This document shows positions 53,826-61,435 of a DNA stretch of 64,000 nucleotides, one piece after another. The stretch's first letter is position 1, and the number at the start of each line of letters is the position of its first letter. The position numbers and the translations under genes are program-made. The stretch is from contig JADCRD010000001.1 of assembly GCA_014946745.1 (NCBI GenBank), forward strand, positions 2,912,427-2,976,426, written 5' to 3'. Source of the stretch: Lysobacterales bacterium. GTDB lineage: Bacteria > Pseudomonadota > Gammaproteobacteria > Xanthomonadales > Xanthomonadaceae. Below the pieces are notes generated by a model. It was not told the DNA's origin. It saw only the letters and a program-made list of their open reading frames with translations, and made no database searches.

Positions 53826-54443
53826 ATGAAGAAGTTCGTCGCCCCGCTGTTGACCGCTGCCGCACTCACCGCCGCCGCTCTGCCGGCCCAGGCGGAGGAT
53901 TGGTTCGTGCGCTTCGGCGCCGTGCAGGTTTCGCCGAAGTCCGACAACGGGACACTCGCCAACGGCGCGCTGAAGACCGATATCGACAGCAACACGCAGC
54001 TCGGCCTGATCCTGGGTCGCCACCTGACACCGAACCTTGCAGTCGAAGTGCTGGCCGCCACGCCGTTCTCGCACACCGCCAAGCTCAACGGCGCCAAGGC
54101 AGTCGACTTCAAGCACCTGCCGCCGACCGTCAGCCTGCAGTGGTACTTCAACCCGGAAGGCCGGGTGAATCCTTTCCTTGGCGCGGGCCTGAACTACACC
54201 TTCGTGTATGACGAAGAAACGGTGGCAGGCGGCCCGGTGGCAGGCGCCAAGGTCGGCCTCGACAACAGCTTCGGCATCGCCGCCCAGGCGGGTCTGCAGT
54301 TCAAGCTGGGCGACGCCTGGGATCTGGTGCTGGACGCACGCTGGATCGATATCGATTCCGACGTCAAGGTCAACGGCAGCAAGGTCGGCACGGCCATTGT
54401 CGACCCGCGCGTGTATGGCCTCACCCTCGGCTACCGCTTCTGA
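53826..54443 (+). CDS. ompW: Outer-membrane protein OmpW
   Basis: 205-residue small beta-barrel. The signal peptide is clear (MKKFVAPLLTAAALTAAALP, cleavage near AQA-E). It has family features such as DWFVRFGAVQVSPKSDNG, TQLGLILGRHLTPNLAVEVLAATPF, PTVSLQWYFNPEG and FLGAGLNYTFVYDE, ending in LTLGYRF. OmpW forms a narrow hydrophobic channel in the outer membrane and is linked to stress and oxygen responses (family knowledge). The ATG at 53826 has AGAGGA upstream; the longer frame from 53697 is not protein-like. It is flanked by an FNR-type site and a terminator, so it is monocistronic. Confidence 0.95.
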   Translation: MKKFVAPLLTAAALTAAALPAQAEDWFVRFGAVQVSPKSDNGTLANGALKTDIDSNTQLGLILGRHLTPNLAVEVLAATPFSHTAKLNGAKAVDFKHLPPTVSLQWYFNPEGRVNPFLGAGLNYTFVYDEETVAGGPVAGAKVGLDNSFGIAAQAGLQFKLGDAWDLVLDARWIDIDSDVKVNGSKVGTAIVDPRVYGLTLGYRF

Positions 54444-54500
54444 GCACCGCTGGCGTCAAGCCCTGCTGAGCCATCGGAACAGGTGGCAGGCGACCCACAA

Positions 54501-54553
54501 CCGACCCGCGCGTTGCCTCCCTGGCGCGGGTCGGTTTTCTTTTCCGGGCATTC
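54501..54553 (+). terminator. Rho-independent terminator after ompW
   Basis: Stem CCGACCCGCGC (54501-54511) with GCGCGGGTCGG (54534-54544), followed by TTTTCTTTT. Confidence 0.92.
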
Positions 54554-54589
54554 GGGATTCGGGCGTGTGGGCTCTACCCGCCCGGCAAC

Positions 54590-55531
54590 TCAATCGCTCT
54601 GACGCACACGCTTCGCGCGCGGGTGCGCCGCGTCATACACGCGTGCGAGATGCTGGAAGTCGAGGTGCGTGTAAATCTGGGTGGTGGCGATGTCGGCGTG
54701 GCCCAGCAGCTCCTGCACGCCGCGCAGGTCGGCCGAGGACTCCAGCAGGTGACTCGCGCAAGAGTGCCGCAGCATGTGCGGATGCACGCGCTTCCACAGA
54801 CCCTGCCGCTGGGCCGCCTGTCTGATCCGCTGCTGCACAGTGCGCGGAGCGATCGCCGCACCTCCGCGACCGGTGAACACCGGCGACTCGGGTGACGCGC
54901 CCTCGCCCGCCAGCGTCTTCAAGGCGTCCACCGCATGCCGTCCGACCGGCACCAGACGCGTCTTGCGGCCCTTGCCGAGCACGCGCGCGCTGCCTTCCTG
55001 CAGATCGAGATCGATCCAGCGCAGGCCGCACAGCTCGGAGAGGCGCAGGCCGGAGGAATAGAACAGCTCCAGCATGGCGCGATCGCGCAGGCTGAGCGGG
55101 TCATCGCCCTGCAGCTCGACCAGGGCCTGCGCCTCGTCCGCATCGAGCACCTGCGGCAGGCGACGCGGCGCCTTGGGGCCACGCACGCCGGCGCTGGGGT
55201 CGCGCTCGATGCGGCCGTGCTTCAGCAGAAAGCGGAACAGGCCGCGGCAAGCCGACAAGCGACGCTGCAGGCTCTTCGGCGACAGCCCGGCGCGATGCGC
55301 GGCGGCCAGATACAGGCGCAGGGCTTCAGCATCCAGCGCGCCGAAGTCTTCCACGCCGCGCTGCGCACACCAGGCCAGCAGGGTGTCGGCATCGGCGCGG
55401 TAGGCGTCGAGCGTATGCGGCGAGGCGCCGCGCTCCACGCGCAGCGCGCCCAGCCAGTCATCGACCGCGCGCTGCAGCGCCGGCGCCGGCGCGCGCGAGG
55501 TCTCGCGGGCCGCAGCCGGCGCGCGCGCCAT
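54590..55531 (-). CDS. xerC: Tyrosine recombinase XerC
   Basis: 313 residues. With XerD it resolves chromosome dimers at dif. An N-terminal SAM-like core-binding domain (DDWLGALRVERGASPHTLDAY) and a catalytic domain are present, with the active-site set R (SSGLRLSELCGLRW), K (GKGRKTRLVPV), HxxR (HMLRHSCASHLL), H (LLGHADIATTQ) and Tyr (IYTHLDF). The ATG at 55531 overlaps the stop of the DUF484 gene (TGATG). The open frame upstream to 56290 is only an alternate frame of neighbouring genes. It is the last gene of the lptM-dapF-DUF484-xerC operon. Confidence 0.95.
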   Translation of the reverse strand: MARAPAAARETSRAPAPALQRAVDDWLGALRVERGASPHTLDAYRADADTLLAWCAQRGVEDFGALDAEALRLYLAAAHRAGLSPKSLQRRLSACRGLFRFLLKHGRIERDPSAGVRGPKAPRRLPQVLDADEAQALVELQGDDPLSLRDRAMLELFYSSGLRLSELCGLRWIDLDLQEGSARVLGKGRKTRLVPVGRHAVDALKTLAGEGASPESPVFTGRGGAAIAPRTVQQRIRQAAQRQGLWKRVHPHMLRHSCASHLLESSADLRGVQELLGHADIATTQIYTHLDFQHLARVYDAAHPRAKRVRQSD

Positions 55532-56199
55532 CAAACCGGATGCCTCGACAGCGCGGCAGCGAGCGCCTCGCCCATCATGCGCAGGAACAAGGTGCCCATA
55601 CCCGGATAGAAGCGGTTCGGCTCGCGCGAGCCAATCGCCAGCAGGCCGCGACCGGGCAGCGGGATCAGCGCGCAGCTCTGCACCTGCGTGGCCTGGGCGC
55701 CGAACAGGAAGTCCATTTTCTGCGGGGCGAGCCGGCCGCACAGTGGCTCGTGGCCGCGCAGGAACTCGGCGAACTGGCCCAGATCGCCCGACTGCGGCGG
55801 GCGCTCGATCAGCCACTCGGCAGCCGGCAGCTCGAAGCTCTGGCCAATCAGCACCACCCGCACCAGCTCGCTGTGGAAGTCCTCGATCAGGCTGGCCACC
55901 ATCGCCTGCAGCGCCGCCAGGGGCGAGCCGGCGCGCAGCAGGGCCAAAGTGAGCTGATGCGTGCGCAGAGTCAGGCGCTCGTTCTCCTGCGCGGTGGAGT
56001 ACAGCTCCTGCAGGCGACGCGAAAGCTCGCGATTCTTGTCGCGCAGCACATCGAGCTGATACGCGGTCAGCGAGGCTGCTCCGCCCGACTCGCGCGGCAC
56101 CGCCAGGCTGGCCGCGAGCTCCGGATGCAGCTGCAGGAACTCCGGATGCGCGCGCAGGTAGGCGGCCACCGCCTCCGGGGCCAGGGTCGTCTCGCTCAT
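55531..56199 (-). CDS. DUF484 family protein
   Basis: 222 residues. N-terminal helix with AAYLRAHPEFLQLHPELAASL, then a coiled coil (LRDKNRELSRRLQELYSTAQEN) and a GAF-like C-terminal domain (ALIPLPGRGLLAIGSREPNRFYPGMGTLFL). This is the conserved DUF484 protein found between dapF and xerC in many gammaproteobacteria, of unknown function. The start overlaps the dapF stop by 4 nt and the stop overlaps the xerC start. Confidence 0.93.
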   Translation of the reverse strand: MSETTLAPEAVAAYLRAHPEFLQLHPELAASLAVPRESGGAASLTAYQLDVLRDKNRELSRRLQELYSTAQENERLTLRTHQLTLALLRAGSPLAALQAMVASLIEDFHSELVRVVLIGQSFELPAAEWLIERPPQSGDLGQFAEFLRGHEPLCGRLAPQKMDFLFGAQATQVQSCALIPLPGRGLLAIGSREPNRFYPGMGTLFLRMMGEALAAALSRHPV

Positions 56200-57050
56200 T
56201 CGCAGAACACTCCTTCAAACACGAACACGGCCGGCCCGCGCATGCGCACCGCATGACCCGGGCCGTCCCATTGAATTTGCAGTCGCCCACCGGGCAGATC
56301 GACGGTCACGCCGCGTGCAGCGTCCACGCGGTCACGCGAATGCAGCACCGCCACCGCCGCACAGGCGCCGCTGCCGCAGGCCTGGGTTTCGCCGACGCCG
56401 CGCTCGAACACGCGCAGGCGGATGCGGCCTGCGTCGAGCACGTGGGCAAAGCCCACGTTGACGCTGTCAGGAAAGCGGCGATCGGCCTGCAGGGCCGCAC
56501 CCACCTGGGCGACTGGCGCGCTGAGCACGTCGGGCACTTCGATCAGCGCATGCGGATTGCCCATCGACACGCCACGGTACTTGTAGACCTCGCCGCCGAA
56601 CTCGAGCACGCCATCGGGCGCGCCGACGCCTCGGGCCGGCAGTGCACCGGCACGGAAGTCGGGCACGCCGAGGCTGACCTCGACGTCATCGGCCGCATGC
56701 ATCCGCACCTCGACCGGACCGCTGGGGCTGTCCATGCGGAAGCCCGATGCGTCGACCATGCCGGCGCGCATCGCCCACGCCGCCACGCAGCGGGCGCCGT
56801 TGCCGCATTGGCCGGCCGCGCTGCCGTCGGTGTTCCAGATACCGTAGTACAGCGCCGAGCCTTCGCTGCGCGCGGGCTCAACGGTAAGCAGCTGATCGAA
56901 GCCGACGCCGGTGCGGCGCTCGGCGATCCAGCGCATGGCGTCCGGCGAGAGCTCAGGCAGACCCGCGCGAGCATCCAGCACGACGAAGTCATTGCCGGCG
57001 CCGTGCATCTTGGTGAAGCGCAGACCGCGCAGGGCGGCGTGCGGGTTCAT
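56196..57050 (-). CDS. dapF: Diaminopimelate epimerase
   Basis: 284 residues. Converts LL- to meso-diaminopimelate for lysine and peptidoglycan synthesis. Both catalytic cysteines are present in QCGNGARC and ETQACGSGACA, and the substrate segment FTKMHGAGNDFVVLDA opens the protein. The length is standard. It overlaps the lptM stop (ATGA) and the DUF484 start, so it is tightly coupled. Confidence 0.97.
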   Translation of the reverse strand: MNPHAALRGLRFTKMHGAGNDFVVLDARAGLPELSPDAMRWIAERRTGVGFDQLLTVEPARSEGSALYYGIWNTDGSAAGQCGNGARCVAAWAMRAGMVDASGFRMDSPSGPVEVRMHAADDVEVSLGVPDFRAGALPARGVGAPDGVLEFGGEVYKYRGVSMGNPHALIEVPDVLSAPVAQVGAALQADRRFPDSVNVGFAHVLDAGRIRLRVFERGVGETQACGSGACAAVAVLHSRDRVDAARGVTVDLPGGRLQIQWDGPGHAVRMRGPAVFVFEGVFCE

Positions 57051-57232
57051 TGCCCGGACCCGTCCTTGCCGGACTGCGCCTCGGCGGGCGTGGCGGGCTC
57101 GGCCGGCACCGGCATCGGCATCGGCGGCGGCGCATCTTCAGGCAGCACCAGCGGGCCGCGATTGCCGCAGGCGGTGAGAAAAAGAGAGGCGCACAGGGCG
57201 CAGGTCAGGGCGAGCAAGAGAGGTCGGTTCAT
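57047..57232 (-). CDS. lptM: LPS-assembly lipoprotein LptM (YifL family)
   Basis: 61 residues: a lipoprotein signal ending LFLTAC, then the family motif GNRGPLVLPEDAP (compare CGLKGPLYFP in E. coli YifL/LptM) and a Pro/Ala-rich tail. LptM helps LptD-LptE maturation in enterobacteria (established there). The position upstream of dapF is conserved. The ATG at 57232 is chosen because it opens the signal peptide. It overlaps dapF by 4 nt. Confidence 0.88.
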   Translation of the reverse strand: MNRPLLLALTCALCASLFLTACGNRGPLVLPEDAPPPMPMPVPAEPATPAEAQSGKDGSGQ

Positions 57233-57269
57233 AGCGCCGAAGTATAGGCGCGGCACCGGCCGCACGGGT

Positions 57270-57677
57270 TCAGGCCTCATCGCGACTCAAGTGTGCGATG
57301 CCGGCGGCCTGGGCTTCCCAGTCCTCGCGTCCGTTGAAGGGCGTGGTGTGGATCGAGGCGATGGTCGCCGGGTCAAGGCAGCGCAGGTTGACGTCGAAGC
57401 CGTCGGGGTTCGAGCGCGGCACGTACCAGCTCTTGATGCCGCAGGTGCTGCAGAAGAAGTGCCGCGCGGTGCCCGTGCCGAAACGGTACTCGGTCATCGC
57501 AGCGGTGTCGGTCAGCAGACGAAAGCGGCTTGCCGGCACGATCAGGTGCAGGAAGCCCGTCATCGCGCACAGCGAGCAGTTGCAGTCGACCGCTTCGATG
57601 TCGGCCGGCGCGTCGACCTCGAAGCGCACGGCGCCGCAGTGGCAGCCGCCGGAGTGGGTGACCAGTGCCTCGTTCAT
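57270..57677 (-). CDS. GFA/CENP-V family zinc protein
   Basis: 135 residues with the glutathione-dependent formaldehyde-activating (GFA) fold pattern: GGCHCGAVRFEV, DCNCSLCAMTG and FFCSTCGIKSWYVPRS provide the zinc cysteines. Members are putative carbon-sulfur lyases, and true formaldehyde activity is rare. The ATG at 57677 has AGGGA upstream; the longer frame to 57833 is rejected. It is convergent with nothing and ends 37 nt before lptM on the same strand, so it could be transcribed with that operon. Confidence 0.9.
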   Translation of the reverse strand: MNEALVTHSGGCHCGAVRFEVDAPADIEAVDCNCSLCAMTGFLHLIVPASRFRLLTDTAAMTEYRFGTGTARHFFCSTCGIKSWYVPRSNPDGFDVNLRCLDPATIASIHTTPFNGREDWEAQAAGIAHLSRDEA

Positions 57678-57871
57678 GTCGCGCGTCCCTGTGAAGTCCG
57701 CCTCGACTGTACTGCTGCAGTGCAGCTTGCCCCAAGGGCCAATGGTCGCGATTCGCCGCACATGCGCTACTGCCGGCGGGACGAGCGTCCGCAGCGCGTG
57801 CGGGCACCAGGCGTCGGAGACGCCGCTGGGCACTGCCGCACGGAACGGCAGGCCAAGGGAGGGGCAACACG

Positions 57872-59413
57872 ATGAAGCGCTTGATCAAGTGGGCGGCCTG
57901 CGCCGCCCTGCTGGCGGGTCCGGCTGCGCAGGCTCAGACGCTGACCGAAGTCACCGGCTTCGGCAGCAACCCGGGCAACCTGAGAATGTTCAAAGTGGTT
58001 CCCAGCGGGCTGGCGGCCAACCGGCCGCTGGTGGTGGCGCTGCACGGCTGCGCCCAGAGTGCGGCGGCCTACGACGCCGAAACCGGCTGGGTGGCGCTGG
58101 CCAGTCGCTGGCAGTTCGCCCTGCTGCTGCCGCAGCAGCAGAGCGGCAACAACAGCAACGCCTGCTTCAACTGGTTCGAAAGCGCCGACATCAGCCGCGG
58201 CAGCGGTGAGGCGCTGTCGATCCGGCAGATGGTGGCGCGTATGGCCAGCGATCACGGCCATGATCCCTCCAGGGTCTACGTGACCGGGCTGTCCGCGGGC
58301 GGCGCGATGACCTCGGTGATGCTGGCGACCTACCCCGAGGTGTTCGCCGGCGGCGCGATCATGGCCGGCCTGCCCTACCGCTGCGGGATCGGCACCAGCG
58401 CGGCGTTCTCGTGCATGAACCCGGGCACCGATCTGAGCCCGGCGCAGTGGGGCGATCGCGTGCGCGCGGCGAGCACGCACGGCGGGCCCTGGCCGATCGT
58501 CTCGATCTGGCACGGCGATGCCGACTTCGTGGTGCGGCCGATCAACCTGACCGAAGCCCTGGAGCAGTGGACGAACGTGCACGGCGTCGATCAGGTCGCT
58601 GACGTGCAGGACAGCCTGCTCGGCTATCCGCGTCGGCAGTACCGCGACGCCAGCGGCCGCACCGTGGTGGAAACCCTGAGCATCACAGGCATGGGCCACG
58701 GCACACCGGTCGATCCGGGCACCGGCGAAGCGCAGTGCGGTACAGCGGGGGCCTACATCCTCGACGCCAATATCTGCAGCAGCTACTGGATCAGCCGATT
58801 CTGGGGTCTCGATGGCGGCAGCAGCGGTGGCGGTGGCGACCCGCCGCCGCCTCCTCCGCCACCTGGCACCACCGTGCTCAGCCTGGGCAGCGTCGCGCTC
58901 GAAGACGGCTACACCAAGGCCAATGCCCAGGGCAGCGCGGCCGAAGTCGGAACCCTCGAATCGCTGTACGGCCTGGCGATCGGCCGCGGCTCGGATTCAA
59001 AGTTCAACCGCGCCCTGCTCAGCTTCGACACCTCGGCTCTGCCGGCCGGGGCAGAAATCGTGTCGGCGCGGCTCGTGCTCACCCACCGCGGCGGCTCGGG
59101 CGACCCGTGGGCAAGCCCTGCCGGCAACGCGCTGAAGGTGGACCTGCGCCAGGGCTGCTTCGGCGGCGACTGCGCGCTGATCGCCAGCGACCACGGCGCA
59201 GCCAGCAGCCTGGACGACGTCGCCGAGGTGCCGCGGTTCACAAGCGGCACGCAGGACAGCACGGCGTTCTCCATCGCCGCGCTGGCGGCCATCAACCGCA
59301 GCGGCCGCACCCAGCTGCGCCTGCGCTTCGCCGCAAACCAGACCGCGGCGCGCTACCTGTGGGTCGGCAGCGGCGCGCAGGCGACGCTGAGGATCGAGTA
59401 CCGGCTGCCTTAG
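57872..59413 (+). CDS. Secreted PHB-depolymerase-type esterase with C-terminal DNRLRE-like domain
   Basis: 513 residues. Signal peptide (cleavage near AQAQ-T), then an esterase/PHB depolymerase domain (about 30-312): oxyanion region VALHGCAQSA, nucleophile Ser141 in TGLSAGGAM, acid in HGDADFVV (Asp216 or Asp218) and His276 in GMGHGTP. A Gly/Pro linker (about 316-332) leads to a beta-sandwich (LSFDTSALPAGAEIVSARLVL) of the DNRLRE/TGF-propeptide-like type that often binds substrate or surface. The substrate may be a polyester, feruloyl ester or short-chain ester. The gene is divergent from the GFA gene. Confidence 0.9.
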   Translation: MKRLIKWAACAALLAGPAAQAQTLTEVTGFGSNPGNLRMFKVVPSGLAANRPLVVALHGCAQSAAAYDAETGWVALASRWQFALLLPQQQSGNNSNACFNWFESADISRGSGEALSIRQMVARMASDHGHDPSRVYVTGLSAGGAMTSVMLATYPEVFAGGAIMAGLPYRCGIGTSAAFSCMNPGTDLSPAQWGDRVRAASTHGGPWPIVSIWHGDADFVVRPINLTEALEQWTNVHGVDQVADVQDSLLGYPRRQYRDASGRTVVETLSITGMGHGTPVDPGTGEAQCGTAGAYILDANICSSYWISRFWGLDGGSSGGGGDPPPPPPPPGTTVLSLGSVALEDGYTKANAQGSAAEVGTLESLYGLAIGRGSDSKFNRALLSFDTSALPAGAEIVSARLVLTHRGGSGDPWASPAGNALKVDLRQGCFGGDCALIASDHGAASSLDDVAEVPRFTSGTQDSTAFSIAALAAINRSGRTQLRLRFAANQTAARYLWVGSGAQATLRIEYRLP

Positions 59414-59415
59414 GG

Positions 59416-59575
59416 CAAGACTGAAGAACCCAGCGTTGTCGCGCCCATGGAGGGCGCGCCCGCGGATCGAGCTCACAAGTGCTTGGTCCAGCGCAAGCGA
59501 GTCCGGAGCTGCGGCGGACTCGCGACCACGGATCAAGCCGAGGAGGAACTTGATCCGTGTTGCCTGGGGAACAGG
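59416..59575 (-). repeat. Dispersed intergenic repeat, copy 4
   Basis: Between the esterase and threonine synthase. Read on the minus strand it shows CAGGCAACACGGATC, CTTGATCCGTGGTCGCGAG, GGACTCGCTTGCGCTGGACC, CGATCCGCGGGCGCGCCCTCC and CGCTGGGTTCTTCAG, matching copy 2 landmark by landmark. Confidence 0.72.
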
Positions 59576-59634
59576 ATTTCAAGCGCATCCGCTGGCCGCA
59601 GCGCGTCGGCGCCCGCGACCGGTGGCTACACAGC

Positions 59635-60885
59635 TCAGTCGAGCAGATGTCGCAGCTCGGGCAGGTACTTCTCGGCCGAGCCGGTGTTGACGAGCACTAC
59701 CCGCTCGCCGCGCTGCAGAAGACCGCGGTCGAGCAGCTGCGGAATCGCAGCCGCACAGGCTGCGCCCTCGGGGCTGATCCACAGGCGATGACGGCGCCAG
59801 ATGCGCTGCAGCTCGGCGGCAGTGTCGGCTTCGCTGACCGCAAGCGCCGCACCGTTCGACGCGCGAATGATCTCCAGCACGCGGAAGAGGCCGACGCCGC
59901 CCGGTACGTTCAGGCCGGTCGACAGCGTGTGGCCGGCCTCGACCGGCGTGGTGTCGAGCGCGCCCGACTCGAAGGCGCGCACCAGCGGTGGCGTGACTTC
60001 ACTCTGCACGCAGTACATGCGCGGGCGCCGGCTGTCGATGACGCCCAGCGCTTCCAGCTCGGCCCAGGCCTTCCACATGCCGAGCACTCCGGTGCCGCCG
60101 CCGGTGGGATAGATCACCGCATCCGGCAGCTGCCAGCGGGTGTCTCCGTACAGCGGCTCGGCCAACTCCAGGCCCAGGCTCTTCTTGCCCTCGATGCGCC
60201 AGCCCGGCTCCTGGAAGGTCGCGACCAGAAAGAAACCCTGCGGAACGATCTCGGCCTTGAGAAATGCACCGGCCTCGCGGATCGTCGGCCCAACCAGGCT
60301 CAGATGCACGCGCCCCGGATGCTTCACCGCCGCCGCGGCCACGCTGCCGAGGATGGGCAGGGGCGTGTCGGGCGGCATCGCCACATGCACCTCGATGCCG
60401 GCTTCCAGCGCGTAGCGAACCAGTGAATCGCCGGCATTGCCCTGGGTCGGCACCGCGAGCCTGGTCAGACCCAGCCGCCGCGCCTGCGCCACCACCATGG
60501 CCATGCCGCGGTCCTTGAAGCTCTGGGTCGGGTTGGCGCCGTAGCCGGGCACTGCGCGGCCTTCTTCTTTCAGCTGCAGGTGGAGCCCGGCGGACGCTGC
60601 CGCTGGGTGCTCGAAGGGCAGCAAAGGCGTTGCACCTTCGCCGAGGCTGAGGATGTGCCGGGCATCGTGCGGGTCGTTGATGTCCAGCGCCATCAGCCCG
60701 CCAAAGCGCCACAGGTCGCGGCGCTGCGGTCGGTACCAGGCGAAGTCCGGCTGCTCGAAGGCCAGCCTTTCCAGATCGAACACCATCTCGACCGGCCGGC
60801 CGTCGACCGGGTCGAGGTTCATGGGAACATCGGCGGAGTATTCGCGACCGGAAGCGAGGCCGCGCAGGCAGCGGACGTAGGACAT
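59635..60885 (-). CDS. thrC: Threonine synthase (PLP-dependent)
   Basis: 416 residues. Makes threonine from O-phosphohomoserine. The PLP lysine is in NPTQSFKDRGMAM, with the cofactor phosphate loop YPTGGGTGVLGMW and substrate segment TQGNAGDSLVRYA. An N-terminal segment (VRCLRGLASGREYSADVP) fits the class II/archaeal-type threonine synthase rather than the E. coli ThrC type. The ATG at 60885 is chosen because MSYVRCLRG is the family start; the frame continues to 60984 across the G-rich tract. No thrA or thrB lies next to it. Confidence 0.88.
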   Translation of the reverse strand: MSYVRCLRGLASGREYSADVPMNLDPVDGRPVEMVFDLERLAFEQPDFAWYRPQRRDLWRFGGLMALDINDPHDARHILSLGEGATPLLPFEHPAAASAGLHLQLKEEGRAVPGYGANPTQSFKDRGMAMVVAQARRLGLTRLAVPTQGNAGDSLVRYALEAGIEVHVAMPPDTPLPILGSVAAAAVKHPGRVHLSLVGPTIREAGAFLKAEIVPQGFFLVATFQEPGWRIEGKKSLGLELAEPLYGDTRWQLPDAVIYPTGGGTGVLGMWKAWAELEALGVIDSRRPRMYCVQSEVTPPLVRAFESGALDTTPVEAGHTLSTGLNVPGGVGLFRVLEIIRASNGAALAVSEADTAAELQRIWRRHRLWISPEGAACAAAIPQLLDRGLLQRGERVVLVNTGSAEKYLPELRHLLD

Positions 60886-60894
60886 TCGAGAGTC

Positions 60895-60918
60895 GGGATT
60901 GGGGGTTGGGGGTTGGGG
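60895..60918 (+). other. G-rich tract with four G-runs (possible G-quadruplex)
   Basis: GGG-ATT-GGGGG-TT-GGGGG-TT-GGGG lies 9 bases upstream of the threonine synthase start, on the template strand of that gene. The spacing allows a G-quadruplex. The form also resembles the TTGGGGATTCGGG simple repeats seen between genes in Xanthomonadales. Confidence 0.6.
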
Positions 60919-61051
60919 ATTCGAAGCAGGTAGTGTGCAGGGTGCAGCGAACAGCGCAGCCGCGGCGCAATGAGGCTTGCGCATCCTTCGGGCCGAAACG
61001 TCGCAAGCGGTGCTGGCGACGTCCGCCAGCGCCCCTTCCTGGCCCTCTCTC

Positions 61052-61148
61052 TACAGGAGCCTGCTCGCAGGCGACCGCAGCCTGCACCCGCTTCACGGCC
61101 TACGCCTCGCTCCAACTCACACGGGTCGCGAGCAAGCTCGCTCCTACA
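61052..61148. repeat. REP-like inverted pair (BIME-type), copy 1
   Basis: Begins ACAGGAGCCTGCTCGCAGG and ends GGGTCGCGAGCAAGCTCGCT-CCTACA. The ends are inverted copies of the GTAGGAGCxxGCTCGC palindrome. It lies in the 550-base gap between threonine synthase and the M20 gene and is probably mobilised by RAYT-type transposases. Confidence 0.8.
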
Positions 61149-61198
61149 TACAGCCGATGGTGGCGCCGTCTACCCGCACGCCCTCCGGGCCCTTTCCT

Positions 61199-61296
61199 TG
61201 TAGGAGCCTGCTCGCAGGCGACCGCAGCCTGCACCCCGCCTCACGGCCTACGCCTCGCTCCAACCCACAGGGGTCGCGAGCAAACTCGCTCCTACA
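61199..61296. repeat. REP-like inverted pair (BIME-type), copy 2
   Basis: Begins TGTAGGAGCCTGCTCGCAGG and ends GGGTCGCGAGCAAACTCGCT-CCTACA. It is nearly identical to copy 1 with about 148 bp between equivalent points, so the unit is tandemly duplicated. Apart from the REP pairs and the G-rich tract, no gene is seen in 60886-61435. Confidence 0.8.
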
Positions 61297-61435
61297 CGCA
61301 GCCGACAAGGCCGGAAGACTCGGGGCCTCCATGCGGCGCCGCAAGCTCGGAGGCACAGGGCATACCGGGATCGCTTGTCTCGGATCTGGTATCTCTGCTG
61401 ACCCACGAGCCCACGCACTCAAGGAACCCCTGCCC

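Noticed and set aside
53170-53865. 231-residue minus-strand frame containing VSAVSAVSAV-type repeats
   Set aside because: Produced by the 9-bp tandem DNA repeat; no start or gene support.
55532-56290. Extension of the xerC frame to 566 residues
   Set aside because: The added part is an alternate frame of DUF484 and dapF; XerC starts at 55531 with normal length.
61052-61296. Possible CRISPR array because of two near-identical repeats
   Set aside because: Only two long palindromic units with REP character, no regular spacers and no cas genes.
60977-61435. Extension of the M20 hydrolase frame upstream by 153 residues
   Set aside because: It translates the REP repeats; the true start opens a signal peptide at 61436.
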